From NCBI GenBank assembly GCA_963281255.1, contig OY725488.1, positions 6,235,524-6,299,523 on the forward strand: a stretch of DNA of 64,000 nt, read 5' to 3'. The notes beneath the pieces are model-generated. The model was given only the letters and a program-made list of their open reading frames with translations, was not told the origin of the DNA and ran no database searches. This DNA comes from Aphrocallistes beatrix. Lineage: Eukaryota > Porifera > Hexactinellida > Sceptrulophora > Aphrocallistidae. Shown here one piece after another: positions 9,287 to 20,600 of this stretch (position 1 is its first letter; every line of letters begins with the position of its first letter). The position numbers and the translations under genes were made by a program.

Positions 9287-10516
9287 TTAGCAAGGAGCCT
9301 CAATTGGGACATTCAAGATCCTTGTCCGGGGAGTGATGGCGCTCTTCGGGGTGATCCTCTCCCTCAGCAGTCTCTCCCTGGAGCTGTCAGCGCTGGTGGG
9401 CAGTCTGGGACATTTGGAAGTGAAGACACTGACACTACCGTTCTTATCCTGAGCACTGCTCCACCTGTCCACGTTGTACCGACCAGCGCCCACGTCGTTA
9501 TTCGCGTGCGTGAAATCCTTCCAGAAGCGTTTATCGGTCCTCTCGGTGGAGGAGTAGAAGGGCTTGGTGCTAGAAGGCGGCCTGGAGAGTTGTTTCACAG
9601 TGTAGTGAGTTGGTCCTGGGTCTGTCATCGGACGGGGACACTGAGAGATAGTACTGCAGTAAATCCTCTCAGATGGTTGCTTAGTAAAGTGGTCCAGGGT
9701 GCTGAACTGCCCCTTCTGTCTCAGATGCTCGTTATTCCACTCTTGCACAAAGGACTTGATGGAATAATGTCCAGGCCCCAGTGTGTTCCACTTAACTTGC
9801 TCAGCAGCCAGATGTCCATTAGGCACAGCATCAGTGCGCTTGCCGGTGAAGAGGTCGTAGGGTCCTCTCTTGCTGGTTTTCGAACGAATGCATTTGTCTA
9901 TAGAGCTCTCAATCCCGTAGAGCGCCGGGCTAAGTCCGCTTCCAAGGGCGAGTTGGAATGTTCTTCCTTTCCCACCATTATTCAGCATTCCAATTGTCCC
10001 AAACGATTGCTTGGCTCTCTCCTCAAGGCATGATGACGGAATGCCGTCTTCTCCGTAGGAGCCGGGTGCTGGGTTACGCAGCACGTCCTTGCTGACTGGA
10101 TAGAGCCTAGGCCCCGTGGTGTCACAGATTCCGCGCGTGCTACAAGGTCGAGTGTTCATGTGGTCTATAAATGTCTGGTTGTGGTACATCCCTGGGCCTC
10201 TACTCTCATTTAACTTATGGTTCTTCTCCCACTGCTTCCGGTAAGTATATCTTGGCTGTTTCGCAGCTGACTCGGTTAGATACATGGTCTTCCAGTCTAT
10301 GCCACGGATATCTTGAGGAGCTCTAGATTGAATCGAGTCTCGGTCTATGTTATGAGTGCCAGGGCCTAGCATGGCACTTTTGGGACTTGTCATCTTCTTA
10401 CAGTAAGGAACTTGAGTGAAGGTCCCCGGTAGTTTGCTCTGAGGATGTACTCCAGAGACATCGAATCTAGCTGTCTGTGTGCCGAACGGAGCTCCGCCGA
10501 AATTTTTCTCAGCCAT
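9287..10516 (-). CDS. CIMAP2: Ciliary microtubule-associated protein, LEXM/CIMAP2-like
   Basis: 409-aa single-exon protein beginning MAEKNFGGAPFGTQTARFD, which resembles the N-terminus of LEXM (C1orf177, renamed CIMAP2). It carries several spaced Pro-Gly motifs of the sperm-tail PG-rich repeat type: GPGTHNI, GPGMYHN, APGSYG, GPGHYSI, DPGPTHYTV and GAGRYNV. Proteins with such repeats line or decorate axonemal microtubules. The gene is head to head with the TTL-family gene at 10687, only 170 bp between start codons, which fits shared promoter control of two microtubule-related genes. Orthology is my recognition from memory; other STPG-family members are alternatives. Confidence 0.65.
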   Translation of the reverse strand: MAEKNFGGAPFGTQTARFDVSGVHPQSKLPGTFTQVPYCKKMTSPKSAMLGPGTHNIDRDSIQSRAPQDIRGIDWKTMYLTESAAKQPRYTYRKQWEKNHKLNESRGPGMYHNQTFIDHMNTRPCSTRGICDTTGPRLYPVSKDVLRNPAPGSYGEDGIPSSCLEERAKQSFGTIGMLNNGGKGRTFQLALGSGLSPALYGIESSIDKCIRSKTSKRGPYDLFTGKRTDAVPNGHLAAEQVKWNTLGPGHYSIKSFVQEWNNEHLRQKGQFSTLDHFTKQPSERIYCSTISQCPRPMTDPGPTHYTVKQLSRPPSSTKPFYSSTERTDKRFWKDFTHANNDVGAGRYNVDRWSSAQDKNGSVSVFTSKCPRLPTSADSSRERLLRERITPKSAITPRTRILNVPIEAPC

Positions 10517-10686
10517 TAATAGCTAATTAATTTCAACAAGTTCGTTATATTATTCAATTATGAGATAATTTAATAACTGTGAAGTTGAATCTTCTCTAGT
10601 GTATAGTCATTTATGCAAAACCAGAGGTATTTAGAACTTTATTTTAGAATACAACTCAAGACCTCAAAATAACAATAATTTCCAAA
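10517..10686. promoter_or_regulatory. Putative bidirectional promoter
   Basis: 170 bp between the start codons of the divergent CIMAP2-like and TTL-family genes; both 5' UTRs and core promoters must fit here. AT-rich. I looked for an RFX X-box (GTTGCC.. / ..GGCAAC type) and saw none. Confidence 0.45.
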
Positions 10687-12192
10687 ATGTACAAGTTTTT
10701 CTTCAAACTGAAGAATATTATTATCTCTTCACTGATTGCAGTAACAATCATTATTATTCTAGTCAAGAAGCAATCCAGAGAAGAGAAGTATCAGAAAGTG
10801 GTACCAACCAAAGGAAACGTCGTTATTCAAGACAGAGTCAAGATACTTGAGCGATTGCTAACAGAGGTAGAAAGGCCAAAAGCTGTTAGGTTCAAATGGT
10901 ACTTCCAGGACGGAGGTCCACAGATCGAGGGTTATAGCGGGCCTACGGCTCTGGAGGTGTTCAAGCCATTCGGATTCCTATCCACTGATGGAGATGACTG
11001 GGACCTGCTATGGACCATGGTGCCGCAGTGGGAACACCTCCCGTGGTGGGCGCCAAGGAAGTGGCAGGTGCACAACCACTGTTTGTCTCTGTCAAACTTC
11101 AAAGGAATATCAGGGGACAAGATCTCACAGTGGGATAAATTCAGCTGCATGAAGAATAAATTTGGCAAGGAGGCTTACAATTACATGCCGGATAGTTTCA
11201 CTCCTACACCAGAGTTTCCTAAAGATAATGGACATAGCCGAAAAGGAATGGCCTGGATAATGAAACCCTCTGTCGGGAAGAAGGGTCTGGGAGTGAGAAT
11301 ATTTAACTCAACCGCTGAGGTGCTAGAAGAGGTCAGATCTGGGAATGTTATCGTCCAGAGGTACGTGGAGAATCCCTTCTTGATTGGAGGTAGGAAGTTC
11401 CATCTACGTCTCTACCTAGTGATAACCAACTTAATCCCGCTCAGGGTGTTGTTGCATAAAGAGGGGCTGGTTCTTTTCGCGAGCAAAAGGTATTCCTGGA
11501 GCAATGCTGAAGATATGAATGACATGTCTAAGCAACTAACTAACGCTGCAGTGGCAGATCGTCTGCATAGGGGAAGCCGTGATAACTCAATGCTGTTCTC
11601 AGAGCTACTGCTCCTGCTAGCCTCCGAGTATCGTATAAATACAGATCGTGTTGTAAAGGACATTGAAGATCTAATGACCAAGCTAGTCTTCAGCCAGCAG
11701 TGTGATGCAGAGTTCGAGTACCATCAAACAGGAACCTGTTTTGATGTTATAGGAGCAGACGTATTACTCGACTCGCATCTCAAACCTCATTTGCTCGAAT
11801 CGAACAATGGACCGGAGATGTATACAGCAAACCCAGCGACGAGACGAGCAAACGATCTGGCACATAAAGCTCTCTTAAACGACCTGATTCCACTTGTAAC
11901 CAGACTCTATCAGCCTAGCACCTCTGAGAAGAGAGACTTCTCCAACCAATTGGAAGCGTTTACACGCGAACAAAAGTATATCAGCTGCTCGAAGGGGATG
12001 GGAGTGGTCGGGGAGAGGTGTCTCAGTGAAGAGGACGAATTTGAACTGTGGCGTTTCTACTACGAAGAGATCCATCTAAATAATTTCACACGATTATATC
12101 CTAACCGAAACACAGTCCAGCAATATATACAATTTTGGATTCAAGAAGAATCAAAGTATGACAAATTACTTAGAGCGTGGGTTATGACATAA
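10687..12192 (+). CDS. Tubulin-tyrosine-ligase-family protein with N-terminal membrane anchor
   Basis: 501-aa single-exon protein. A hydrophobic stretch at about 7-27 between lysines looks like a signal anchor, unusual for this family. The TTL domain (about 100-405) follows: WIMKPSVGKKGLGVRIF (190-206), the ATP-grasp nucleotide loop; QRYVENPFLIGGRKFHLRLYLVI (224-246); and GADVLLDSHLKPHLLESNNGPEM (357-379), with the metal and ATP ligands Asp358, Glu371 and Asn373 in place. TTL enzymes join Glu, Gly or Tyr to tubulin or other proteins. With the ligands kept, it is probably active, but with a luminal or extracellular catalytic domain if the anchor is type II, so its substrate may not be tubulin. 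Anchored TTLL proteins occur in other invertebrates (C. elegans ttll-15 may be similar, from memory). The exact subfamily is not settled. Confidence 0.8.
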   Translation: MYKFFFKLKNIIISSLIAVTIIIILVKKQSREEKYQKVVPTKGNVVIQDRVKILERLLTEVERPKAVRFKWYFQDGGPQIEGYSGPTALEVFKPFGFLSTDGDDWDLLWTMVPQWEHLPWWAPRKWQVHNHCLSLSNFKGISGDKISQWDKFSCMKNKFGKEAYNYMPDSFTPTPEFPKDNGHSRKGMAWIMKPSVGKKGLGVRIFNSTAEVLEEVRSGNVIVQRYVENPFLIGGRKFHLRLYLVITNLIPLRVLLHKEGLVLFASKRYSWSNAEDMNDMSKQLTNAAVADRLHRGSRDNSMLFSELLLLLASEYRINTDRVVKDIEDLMTKLVFSQQCDAEFEYHQTGTCFDVIGADVLLDSHLKPHLLESNNGPEMYTANPATRRANDLAHKALLNDLIPLVTRLYQPSTSEKRDFSNQLEAFTREQKYISCSKGMGVVGERCLSEEDEFELWRFYYEEIHLNNFTRLYPNRNTVQQYIQFWIQEESKYDKLLRAWVMT

Positions 12193-12951
12193 TTATGCTA
12201 ACCAAATTAAGTTTAAAGTATCTACGTACGTAATGGAGGTAGCCTCCATCAGTATCATCGGGAGAAGTCATGCTTGTGCTACATTTCGGTTGGATATTAC
12301 AGACTTACAAAAATTCAGACGAAACATGATTTTTAGATCAGTAAAACAGGGATTTCATAATACTACTGAGTATATGGAGCCAAAATATAATTCGAGAAAG
12401 TGTATAAAATGGCAGACTGGCCTTTTCAATTATATTTTCACTCTAGTTAGGTTATAATTCTGATAGCAGCGATTTTCAAACTTTTGCCGTGGATCCCCAT
12501 AACAATATTTACACACCCTCAGACCCTATGATTCCCTGATATGTTCTGTGGACCCAGATTGGGAACAATGATAGTGTTCTCAATTCAGGTATCTCATAAG
12601 TTCACAAAATAAAATTCAGGACTGTTTTGTACTGAATCTGGAGGTATACCAGCTGCAGTATTTAATTAATTGCATTACTTTCTAAATCGAAAATCAAGTG
12701 TGCAGATCAGAAACAAATCTGACACGATCCAGGGCTAATTAGAATCACCGAAATAGTTAAATAATATTTACAAAATAGGTGACATTATTCCTGGAATTTA
12801 AAAATCAACTGACAATAGATGGAAAGTATTGCATGAGGGCTTACCCTAGATGGAGTGATTTATCTTTTTCATGCTCTTCAAAAGAATACTAGAGTTGAGA
12901 GTTGTGGTTGGTACTAAGATGAATAACAAGCTGGTTTAGAAGCCTAGGAGA
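12193..12951. other. Intergenic DNA with a possible hAT-like remnant
   Basis: Between convergent genes. At about 12466-12570, CAGCGATTTTCAAAC..GCCGTGGATCCCC and, inverted, GGGTCCACAG..CCCAATCTG resemble the worn ends of a hAT element; TGATAG stands on both sides. Otherwise nothing seen. Confidence 0.35.
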
Positions 12952-14227
12952 CTAGGACTGTGCAAGCTTCTTAACTAACTCTTCCCTCTGTTCTACTAAA
13001 CTCGTCATTTGGTCTCTCTCCTTCTTGCTCAACTGTTTCTTCTTCTGTCGACTAGAACTCAGCTTCTTGTACGCGTCACAAATCTCACTGTCAAGCTGTC
13101 GAAGCTTGATATTCAAATCTTGATTCAATAGCTCTTTCTGAGCATCGATAATGAGAACTTTTCTTTGTTTACGCATCTGTTGCGTTGTCTGTTGCAATTC
13201 ATTCTGCTTGCGCTTTATCTCTGCTAAAATTTCATCTTCCTGGCCCGCCTCTGTAAAGAAATCCGTGTCTTCTAACACGCCAAAGTTGATCAGTTCATTT
13301 CTGAAAAATATAGTGCTTAATTGCATTTACAATACGTGCGTATATCATAAGAATTAAGTTAATAATTTGACAAGTGTACAGAGATGTATACGTAATGTCT
13401 TTAATACTCTGTATATTACAAGTAACATTTTTTAAATTTAAATGGTCACAATCAGAAATACAAATTTTGTGGTCCAGTTTGTCCGTCCTTTTACTCGCAA
13501 CAATTAATACTGGAAATTACCTGACATTCGCCTCGATATCCTCATAAGAAATGTCTTTCTCGTTCAATGAAAGAGGCAGATAGTCAGACAAACAGCTGCC
13601 TGGGTCTTGAATGAGACTCCCCAGCAGACGTAGGGTGAGAGGGCCAAGTCCATTGGATGGGAGTTGGGGGCCCGAGTTTTCCTCCTCTTCTCCCCACCGT
13701 AAGAGGTAGTGCTTGCCGAGAGATGGCGTGTCGTACCACTCCTCTTCTAGACTGCGCTTAGAGACTCGTTTCATCGCCTGCACTTCCTCCGGAGTGACAG
13801 GCTGGAAGAACTCGTCCACTTTATCCCACAGCTCCTGTGCACTGTTTAGCACGATGGCCGGAGCAGGAGGAGGGAGGTCCTCGCTCTTCTTATCACCAGA
13901 GTACTCCGGATCAAGCTTAGGTCGTTTGGCATCGCGCTGCTTCTTGTCTTTGCTAGCCTTCACTAGTTTCGATTTGTCCTTCTTGCCACCGCCACTGGTT
14001 TCCAGGAGATGGCACTGCTCCAACTCATGATGGGACCGATTGACAGCCTCCCTAACATCCAACAATTCCCTTCTCAAGCCCTGTAGGTCCGACTTGCTGC
14101 CCAGATCCCCGCCTTCATACACACGGCGGATTGAAGGGAACTCTTCCAGTACTTCTACCAGTGAGAAATCACTCAACTGAGAGGATGAACGATGTTTGTC
14201 CGAACGTTTGCTGCTAACTTGATCCAT
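12952..14227 (-). CDS. TADA3: Transcriptional adapter 3 (SAGA/ATAC subunit), two exons
   Basis: Exons 13521-14227 and 12952-13300; the 220-bp intron has GT/AG ends and the join reads ..EANV R NELINFG.. in frame, giving 351 aa. ADA3 holds the GCN5/PCAF histone acetyltransferase module together in SAGA and ATAC. Family signatures: an N-terminal LREALDxRR-like helix region (LQGLRRELLDVREAVNRSHHELEQ, about 50-73), the lysine-rich linker (81-118), DKVDEFFQPVTPEE (about 135-148), HYLLRWGEEE, the GPLTLRLLGSLI segment, and the C-terminal helical block with EDEILAEIKRKQNEL and the ARQKKR-like SRQKKKQLSKKERDQ. Human TADA3 is 432 aa; the linker is shorter here. The start is the first Met, MDQVSSKRSD. 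The second-exon open frame begins upstream of the splice site and is intronic there. Confidence 0.88.
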
Positions 14228-14647
14228 TTATATGAACAACAAACTGGTGAAATTTGGCTCTAGCAAAGGATATGGTATACGCAACTGTATGAGATACCAG
14301 TCATTATTACATTTTAGCGGCTTTTCTTAGATATTACAAATGATTTAAAATAAAAGGAATTTTGACTTTATTAAAATTGACATCTTGCGAGTGGAAGAGA
14401 TCATTTTTCCATGCTTCTATAATGCGAAAAATAATGTAGCTTATTTAAATAACTGTTACTGAACCCAATGCTACTTCAATTAGTTCACTCCGTTGAAAAT
14501 CTGTAATAAGTAATAATAATTAATAATAATAAAATAAGTGAGAAATTGCAAATAAAATATAAATGACAGTAATCAGAATAACTAATATCTGGATAGATGT
14601 AGATTAAGGAAGACTATTCATGTAATAAAATAATGAATTGAACTCGC
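14228..14647. other. Intergenic DNA, no feature seen
   Basis: Spacer between TADA3's start and the laminin stop; contains a short TAATAATAAT run at about 14508-14533 and presumably the laminin polyadenylation region. Confidence 0.4.
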
Positions 14648-17600
14648 TCAAATGATACAACCAGCCACAATAACTTGATTGTTAGCAGCCTGAGGAGATG
14701 AGAGAGAATAAAATTCCCCATTCAATAATACCTCTCTAATACAACCGCGAAACGGCACAACGCTAACATGAGAAAGAATTGCCAGACCTGACTCAATGCC
14801 TCCGAGGAACAACGGATAACTTTTGGTATCAACTGAAACAAAGCTATCAGAAATAGAATTCTCGAGACGAGTCCCATCAACAGTAATTGAGATATCATTG
14901 TCTTGTTTAGTCAATAGTACAGAGTGCCAGAGTCCGTTGCACAGAGTATAAGGAGAGGGAGGAGTGTATGTTATAACAATTGGGATTTCACCGTTATCAA
15001 CGGAGTATACGAGAGAACCTTGCCCTAACTCTAGAGTCACATGATCGCCTGTTACGGGGTTGGCGATATAGAATAGAAGGCCTGATTGGTTGAAAGTTCT
15101 GAAATCAAACTGCACAGTGAGATTTCTTCCAACTGGAAAACTCTCCAATAACCTGAGATAGGATTCGGAGCCGGAGAAAGTAGCACCCCTGGAAATCTTA
15201 GAATAGCACCTATTGACCCTGTACTGACTCCCGGAGCTGAGGAGTCTCTCTAGCTTATTAATTACGAGTGACGTCACGCACATGTCAGCGCTCACCTCTT
15301 CATTGGGCAACCCACCAAAATAGAAATTGTTAGAAAGATCAAATTTTGTAAAAGCAGTATCATCAACCTGGGAGCGAAGATACTCCCTCGGTCGGTAGAT
15401 GTTTTTCCCTACGATTTGTAGCACTGTAAGTAGACCAATAGTCCCCAATCTGGTTGCCTCGACACGATACTTAATTCCATCGTCATAACGATACGACGTA
15501 ATGATATGAATAGGAAATGAACCTAGGCTGAAAGAAAATCGAATCTTTCCAGCTACAAACTTCAATTCAATGAAATCGAAATTATTCTTTCCATTTACAA
15601 AGAAGATGTTGCCATTGTAAGTGATTGATGAAAACTCGATTCGAAATACTGTATCGGTGGCCAATTCTGTGGCGTTTACATTCAGTAGAACATAACTGCC
15701 GTTAAAGCTATCAAATCGAAAACCAGAGCTCTCTGGTTCAAGCAAGGATTTGTCTGGGTATATCTGACACGCGTTGACAGGAAGGGGGGTTGGGGTTGGT
15801 GTAGGAGTTGGCGTAATAGTGGGTAATGAAGATATAGTGGTGATGATGGGGGATATTGCAGAGGAAGTAGACATAAATTGGAGTATAGAGGATCTTGTAG
15901 GAGTAAAGGGGGCGGTTGATAAGGAGGTAGGAAAAACTGGGATTGAAGATGAAGTAAAAATGACTGAAGGTATTGATGAAGAAGGAATAACTGGAGGTAT
16001 TGAAGAAGAAAGAATAACTGGAGGTATTGAAGAAGAAGGAATAACTGGAGGTATTGAAGAAGAAGGAATAACTGGAGGTATTGAAGAAGAAGGAATAACT
16101 GGAGGTATTGAAGGAGTAAGAATGACTGGTGGCATCGAGGATGGAGTAGAAATGACTGGAGACATCGAAGAGGGAGTAGAAATGACTGGAGACATCGAAG
16201 AGGGAGTAGAAATGACTGGAGGCATTAGAGAAGGAGTAAGAATGACTGGTGGCATCGAGGATGGAGTAGAAATGACTGGAGACATCGAAGAGGGAGTAGA
16301 AATGACTGGAGGCATTAGAGAGGGAGTAGGAATGACTGGAGACATTAGAGAGGGAGTAGGAATGACTGGTGGTGTTGAAGTACGGTCAAGTGATGGAGTA
16401 AGTAGGATTGTGGGCGTAGGTGTGGATATAGGAAGAGTGGCACTAACAAAAACGGAAGATAAGGTAGCGGTATCTGGGACAGTCGAAGAGGGAATAGGTA
16501 CAACAGATGAGATAGCTGTAGGGGTAGGAGGTAATAAGGGCGTAGTCATAAAGGGTGAGGATAGGAAAGGGGTGGTAGTAAGGGAAGGTCGAGTCACGGA
16601 ACTAAGTATAGCATCCGAGGAAGATAGTGAAGGCGAAAACACAACACTCGTTGATTCAGGTATGTCTGAGGTAAAAGGAATTGAAGTTAGAAAGGTTGCA
16701 ACTGTAGGAAGTAAAGATGTTTGGAGAGTTGGGATTGAGGTTGGTAGTGGAGTAGGAGTGGAAGTGGATTGAGAAAGTGATTGGGTAGCAATAAAAGTAG
16801 GCAGCACCGGCGAAGAGGAAGAAGGGAAACTAGGAGACACCGTGGGAGTTATAGGTGGCATTGTGGTAGGTGTAGGTGGTTCAATGGCAGGCTCACATCC
16901 ATATAGAGAGACGCCAGAGGTGAAATTCGCATCAGTATAGTTGTATATTATATCATTCAGGACCAGATTCCGAATGCAGCCCTTATAGGATGTTACAAAT
17001 GGTAATAAGAGCCTTTTGGAATCAGGAACTCCTCCCACAAATAGAGGTGTTGACACGATGATCTCACATGACTCACAAAAGAAGTTTGGAGAAGTCATAG
17101 AGAGTTGATCAACTGACAGTATTGCACTGTCAGACATAATTTCAACTCTCACAAGGTGGAAGTTGCCGTCATTAAGATTATCTCCTAAAGTAATGAAACC
17201 TTGGCGAATAACAGGCACGTTTAAGTACATGAAAGAAAACATCAATCGTCCATGTTCCAGTGACAAGTGTATAGGACTAGCGCCGGAATCAGCTGCAAAC
17301 AACAGAATCAAGAGCCCAGTCAGTGCAGTGCTCCTGAAACTGAATTGTAAAGAGAAAAGAGGCATGGTTGATTGAGGCAGAGAGAACTGTGCATATCCAG
17401 TGCCAGAGTGATAAGCACCTGGAGTTACGTCCACCGGAGAGAACGGAACTACCCGAGACACATTCAACGCCTGACTCAAGTCAGCTAACAAACCATTTAT
17501 TCTCAACTCAGTGACAACTCCTGAGAACGACTCTGACACAGCTGACCCAGGATCTCCGCCTATGTTGAGCGAAGCTAAACTAAAGTTGGTTCTCCTTAGT

Positions 17601-20600
17601 TGTAACTGTCCTGAAGACACCTGATCAACTTGAAGCGAAATACGATTTCTGTCTATCAAAATAGACACTTCATGATCCTTCCCATCAACCACTGATATTG
17701 TAGAACCTAAACTCTCGAGGAACTGTGTCTCACGAATACTAAATTCAATATTGCCACCAGTTATGGCCAGTGTGAACATTATGCTCTGCTCATTATTAGA
17801 AGTAGAACCAAGAATCCCGTCATTGAAAGTCCTGAAAGAGATAAGTAATGAGGAATGAGGAAGATGGGGTTGTGTAAAGACGAGGTAACCCCCTCCATAG
17901 AACCAAGTTCCATTCGTATACCTCCTGGTGACAGGCCTTATTCCACAAGAGAGAGTGGTAACATTTTCGATAGGATTGAAAAGTGAGATTGGCATATGAT
18001 TAAACGAAAGATCTTGAACACAACCTTCAAAATTCTGCACATCAATGACGTTTGCTTGTTCAGGTTTGTGACCAAGAAAGAGAGATTCATTGGGGGGAAA
18101 TAGCAAAGATTCGGAAAAGTCAATGTTGCCTTCCACCTTAGAAATTTGATTTTCCCCAATGCTCTGTTCAGCCAGAGACATGGTTAACTGTTTGCCATCT
18201 CTTGTGGCCAGAACTTGGTACCATTGTTGAGGTAGCACACCCCCAATGGAAATATTCTTCAGACCCAATCCTAGCTCAATAGAAAACACAAGGACACCTT
18301 CATCGAGGTGAAGAGAGATGAACTGTCGCGAAGATGTCTGAGCATAGAAGAGCAATCCTGTGGTTAGAGTCGGTTTGAAATATAATGAAACTTGAGTGTA
18401 TTCAAGGGCGACATTAGCATTAGGTATGCGGTATGTGAAAGAATAATTTCGCTGGAGAGCTAGAGCAATCTTAAAACGAGCAACTGCCGCGAATGCTCTA
18501 TCACGAATGGCTTCAATCACTCCAACCTTAGATTCAAGATATTGTAGTTTTCCCATGTTAGAATCTGATAAGTTAACACTAGTTGAAATAGACTGTACTC
18601 TATCTACCAAAGCGGAAATAGTAGAATTGATTAAAGAGTCAGCTCTTTCACCCAAAGCGTTATACTCCTGAATACGATCTGAACAGTTGGATATACGGCG
18701 AATGAGTTGTGGGATAATAGACTCAATCTGTGAAAGAAATTTTCCTACCAATAAAGAGTTTGAGGAAATGCAAGATTTATGATCTGGCAGGGGAGTGAGG
18801 ATCCCATTGACGTGATCGACATAGAATTGAGTTAGAGGTTCGATTTCAATCAAAAATTGATTAGCTTGATTTACTTCGCCTTCAACTTCGCTGGATATCT
18901 GCAAAAGGAGACTTAGATTAGCTTGTAGCAGTGCCAGTTCTTCGGAGGTAAGATAAGAGACGTTTTCTCGTAACTGAAGAGATATATTCAAAAGTGTCCG
19001 TGCAACCCTTAGTTCTAGAGCCACCTGCTCCAGTATACCCTGTTGTATCAGCGTCGCAGATTGCTGAGCCGCTTCTGTTGCCACTTGCAGAGAGGAGTTA
19101 GCCAGAATGCAAGCAGCATTGATGAGTCGGTTCACTTCCTGATAGTCAGTGATAGCCTTATTGGCATCCAGGGCTGCAGGCTGAGTTGAGTTGTATGCTG
19201 ATTCTATCAGGCTAGTGTTTGCAGTCAGCTCTAACCGATGCACCTCAGCTTGAGCTAGCAACTGAGTTAGATCAGAGTGCAGTTGCTTCAGGGTTGTAAT
19301 GTTATTCCGTATATATGAATCTCCACTTTCTAGATTGTGGCTCTGCTCGGCCTGAAGAGAACCTCTGAGAGTGTCAGCTGCCGAGGTGTACAAGTCCTCA
19401 GCTAATCTGTAAACTTGTACTGAAGCATTTAGCTGATACCGTATGTCAATAATCCGTGATCGTATGGTGGTTAGTATTCCATAGAAATCCATTACACTGG
19501 TGTTCGTCCTGATGAGAATAGACCTGATTTCAGAAATGAAGCGAGTGTTATCCTCATTCCTTTCTTTGAGGTTGTTAAGGCTAGACTGTAGCCTGAGGAG
19601 GGAGGCGTTCAGGGAAATAACTATCTGATTTAGATCGGAAATCTGAGATTGTTGAGAGGAGAGCTGCATTGAAACCTGAAGAGAACGATCAAAAGTCATT
19701 TCTGCGTCAGACAATGTCTCCATTGCTTGATAGACATTTGCTGAGTAATTGAACTGAGCAAGAGAGAGGAGCTGTCGAGCTGCTTGTAAGACTGACATGG
19801 CTACGCTGACTTGACTCTGCAGCATTGGCACCAGGAATGAAGTGGCTGTTTGAGTCTGCTCGAGAAGACCAAGAGCCATCTCCACACTGAGAGCTAGCTC
19901 ACGTATTCGCATGAACTCGTCTCCAGTTCCAACTCCTTCTCCATCACTACGCATGGCTATTAGCGATAAATAACTATCAATGGCATCAGCAGATCCATTA
20001 ATGGCTCCAGCATTTATCTCTATAATCTTGTCGTGATGCTGTGTAAGTTCTTCCTTGTACTGTTGTAACGAACTATTGATAGCTCGTGAAACAGTCAGAT
20101 GGGAAGAAAGGCTGGACTCTCCTACCTCGGACACCGTCTCAAGTTCAGAGACTTTAGCAGCCACTTGTGTGAGTTCATTAGCCGCTATAGACATTGCTCT
20201 GTTGCCCAACTGCTCAGTGCAGGCGTCACAGCTTGAACATCCGCTGCTGGTGAGGTTCTCGTAGAAAGGGAGACACTGGTCGCACTTGGCCCCATTAACT
20301 CCAGGCTGGCAGTAGCAGTAGCCAGTGTTCATGTCACAAGTTTGATTCACAGAGCCAGTTCCACACAAGCAAGGAGAACAGCCGGCTGATGAGAAGTTGA
20401 AATATCCAAGGGAACACTCGGCACACGTCTGCCCCCCTACTCCAGATTTACAGGAGCACTGACCGGTGGAGAGATCGCACTGAGACTGATTGGACCCGGT
20501 CTCATCGCAGAGACAGGAACTACAGCCCAGACTGTTGAAGTTAAAGTGATCCGGAAGGCAGGAGTCACACTGTCTGCCTGCAACATTGGGTCTGCAATAG

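Noticed and set aside
9257-10033. 258-codon plus-strand frame
   Set aside because: Antisense of the CIMAP2-like gene; no family content and poorer codon pattern than the minus-strand frame.
7012-14227. Bacterial contamination as origin of the compact intronless genes
   Set aside because: Genes are eukaryote-specific (COP9, TADA3, CIMAP2, B4GALT7) and neighbours have spliceosomal introns.
15774-16772. 332-codon plus-strand frame rich in Gly, Val, Glu and Thr
   Set aside because: It is the antisense of the Ser/Thr/Pro repeat linker of laminin; repeat units of 27 and 30 bp keep all frames open.
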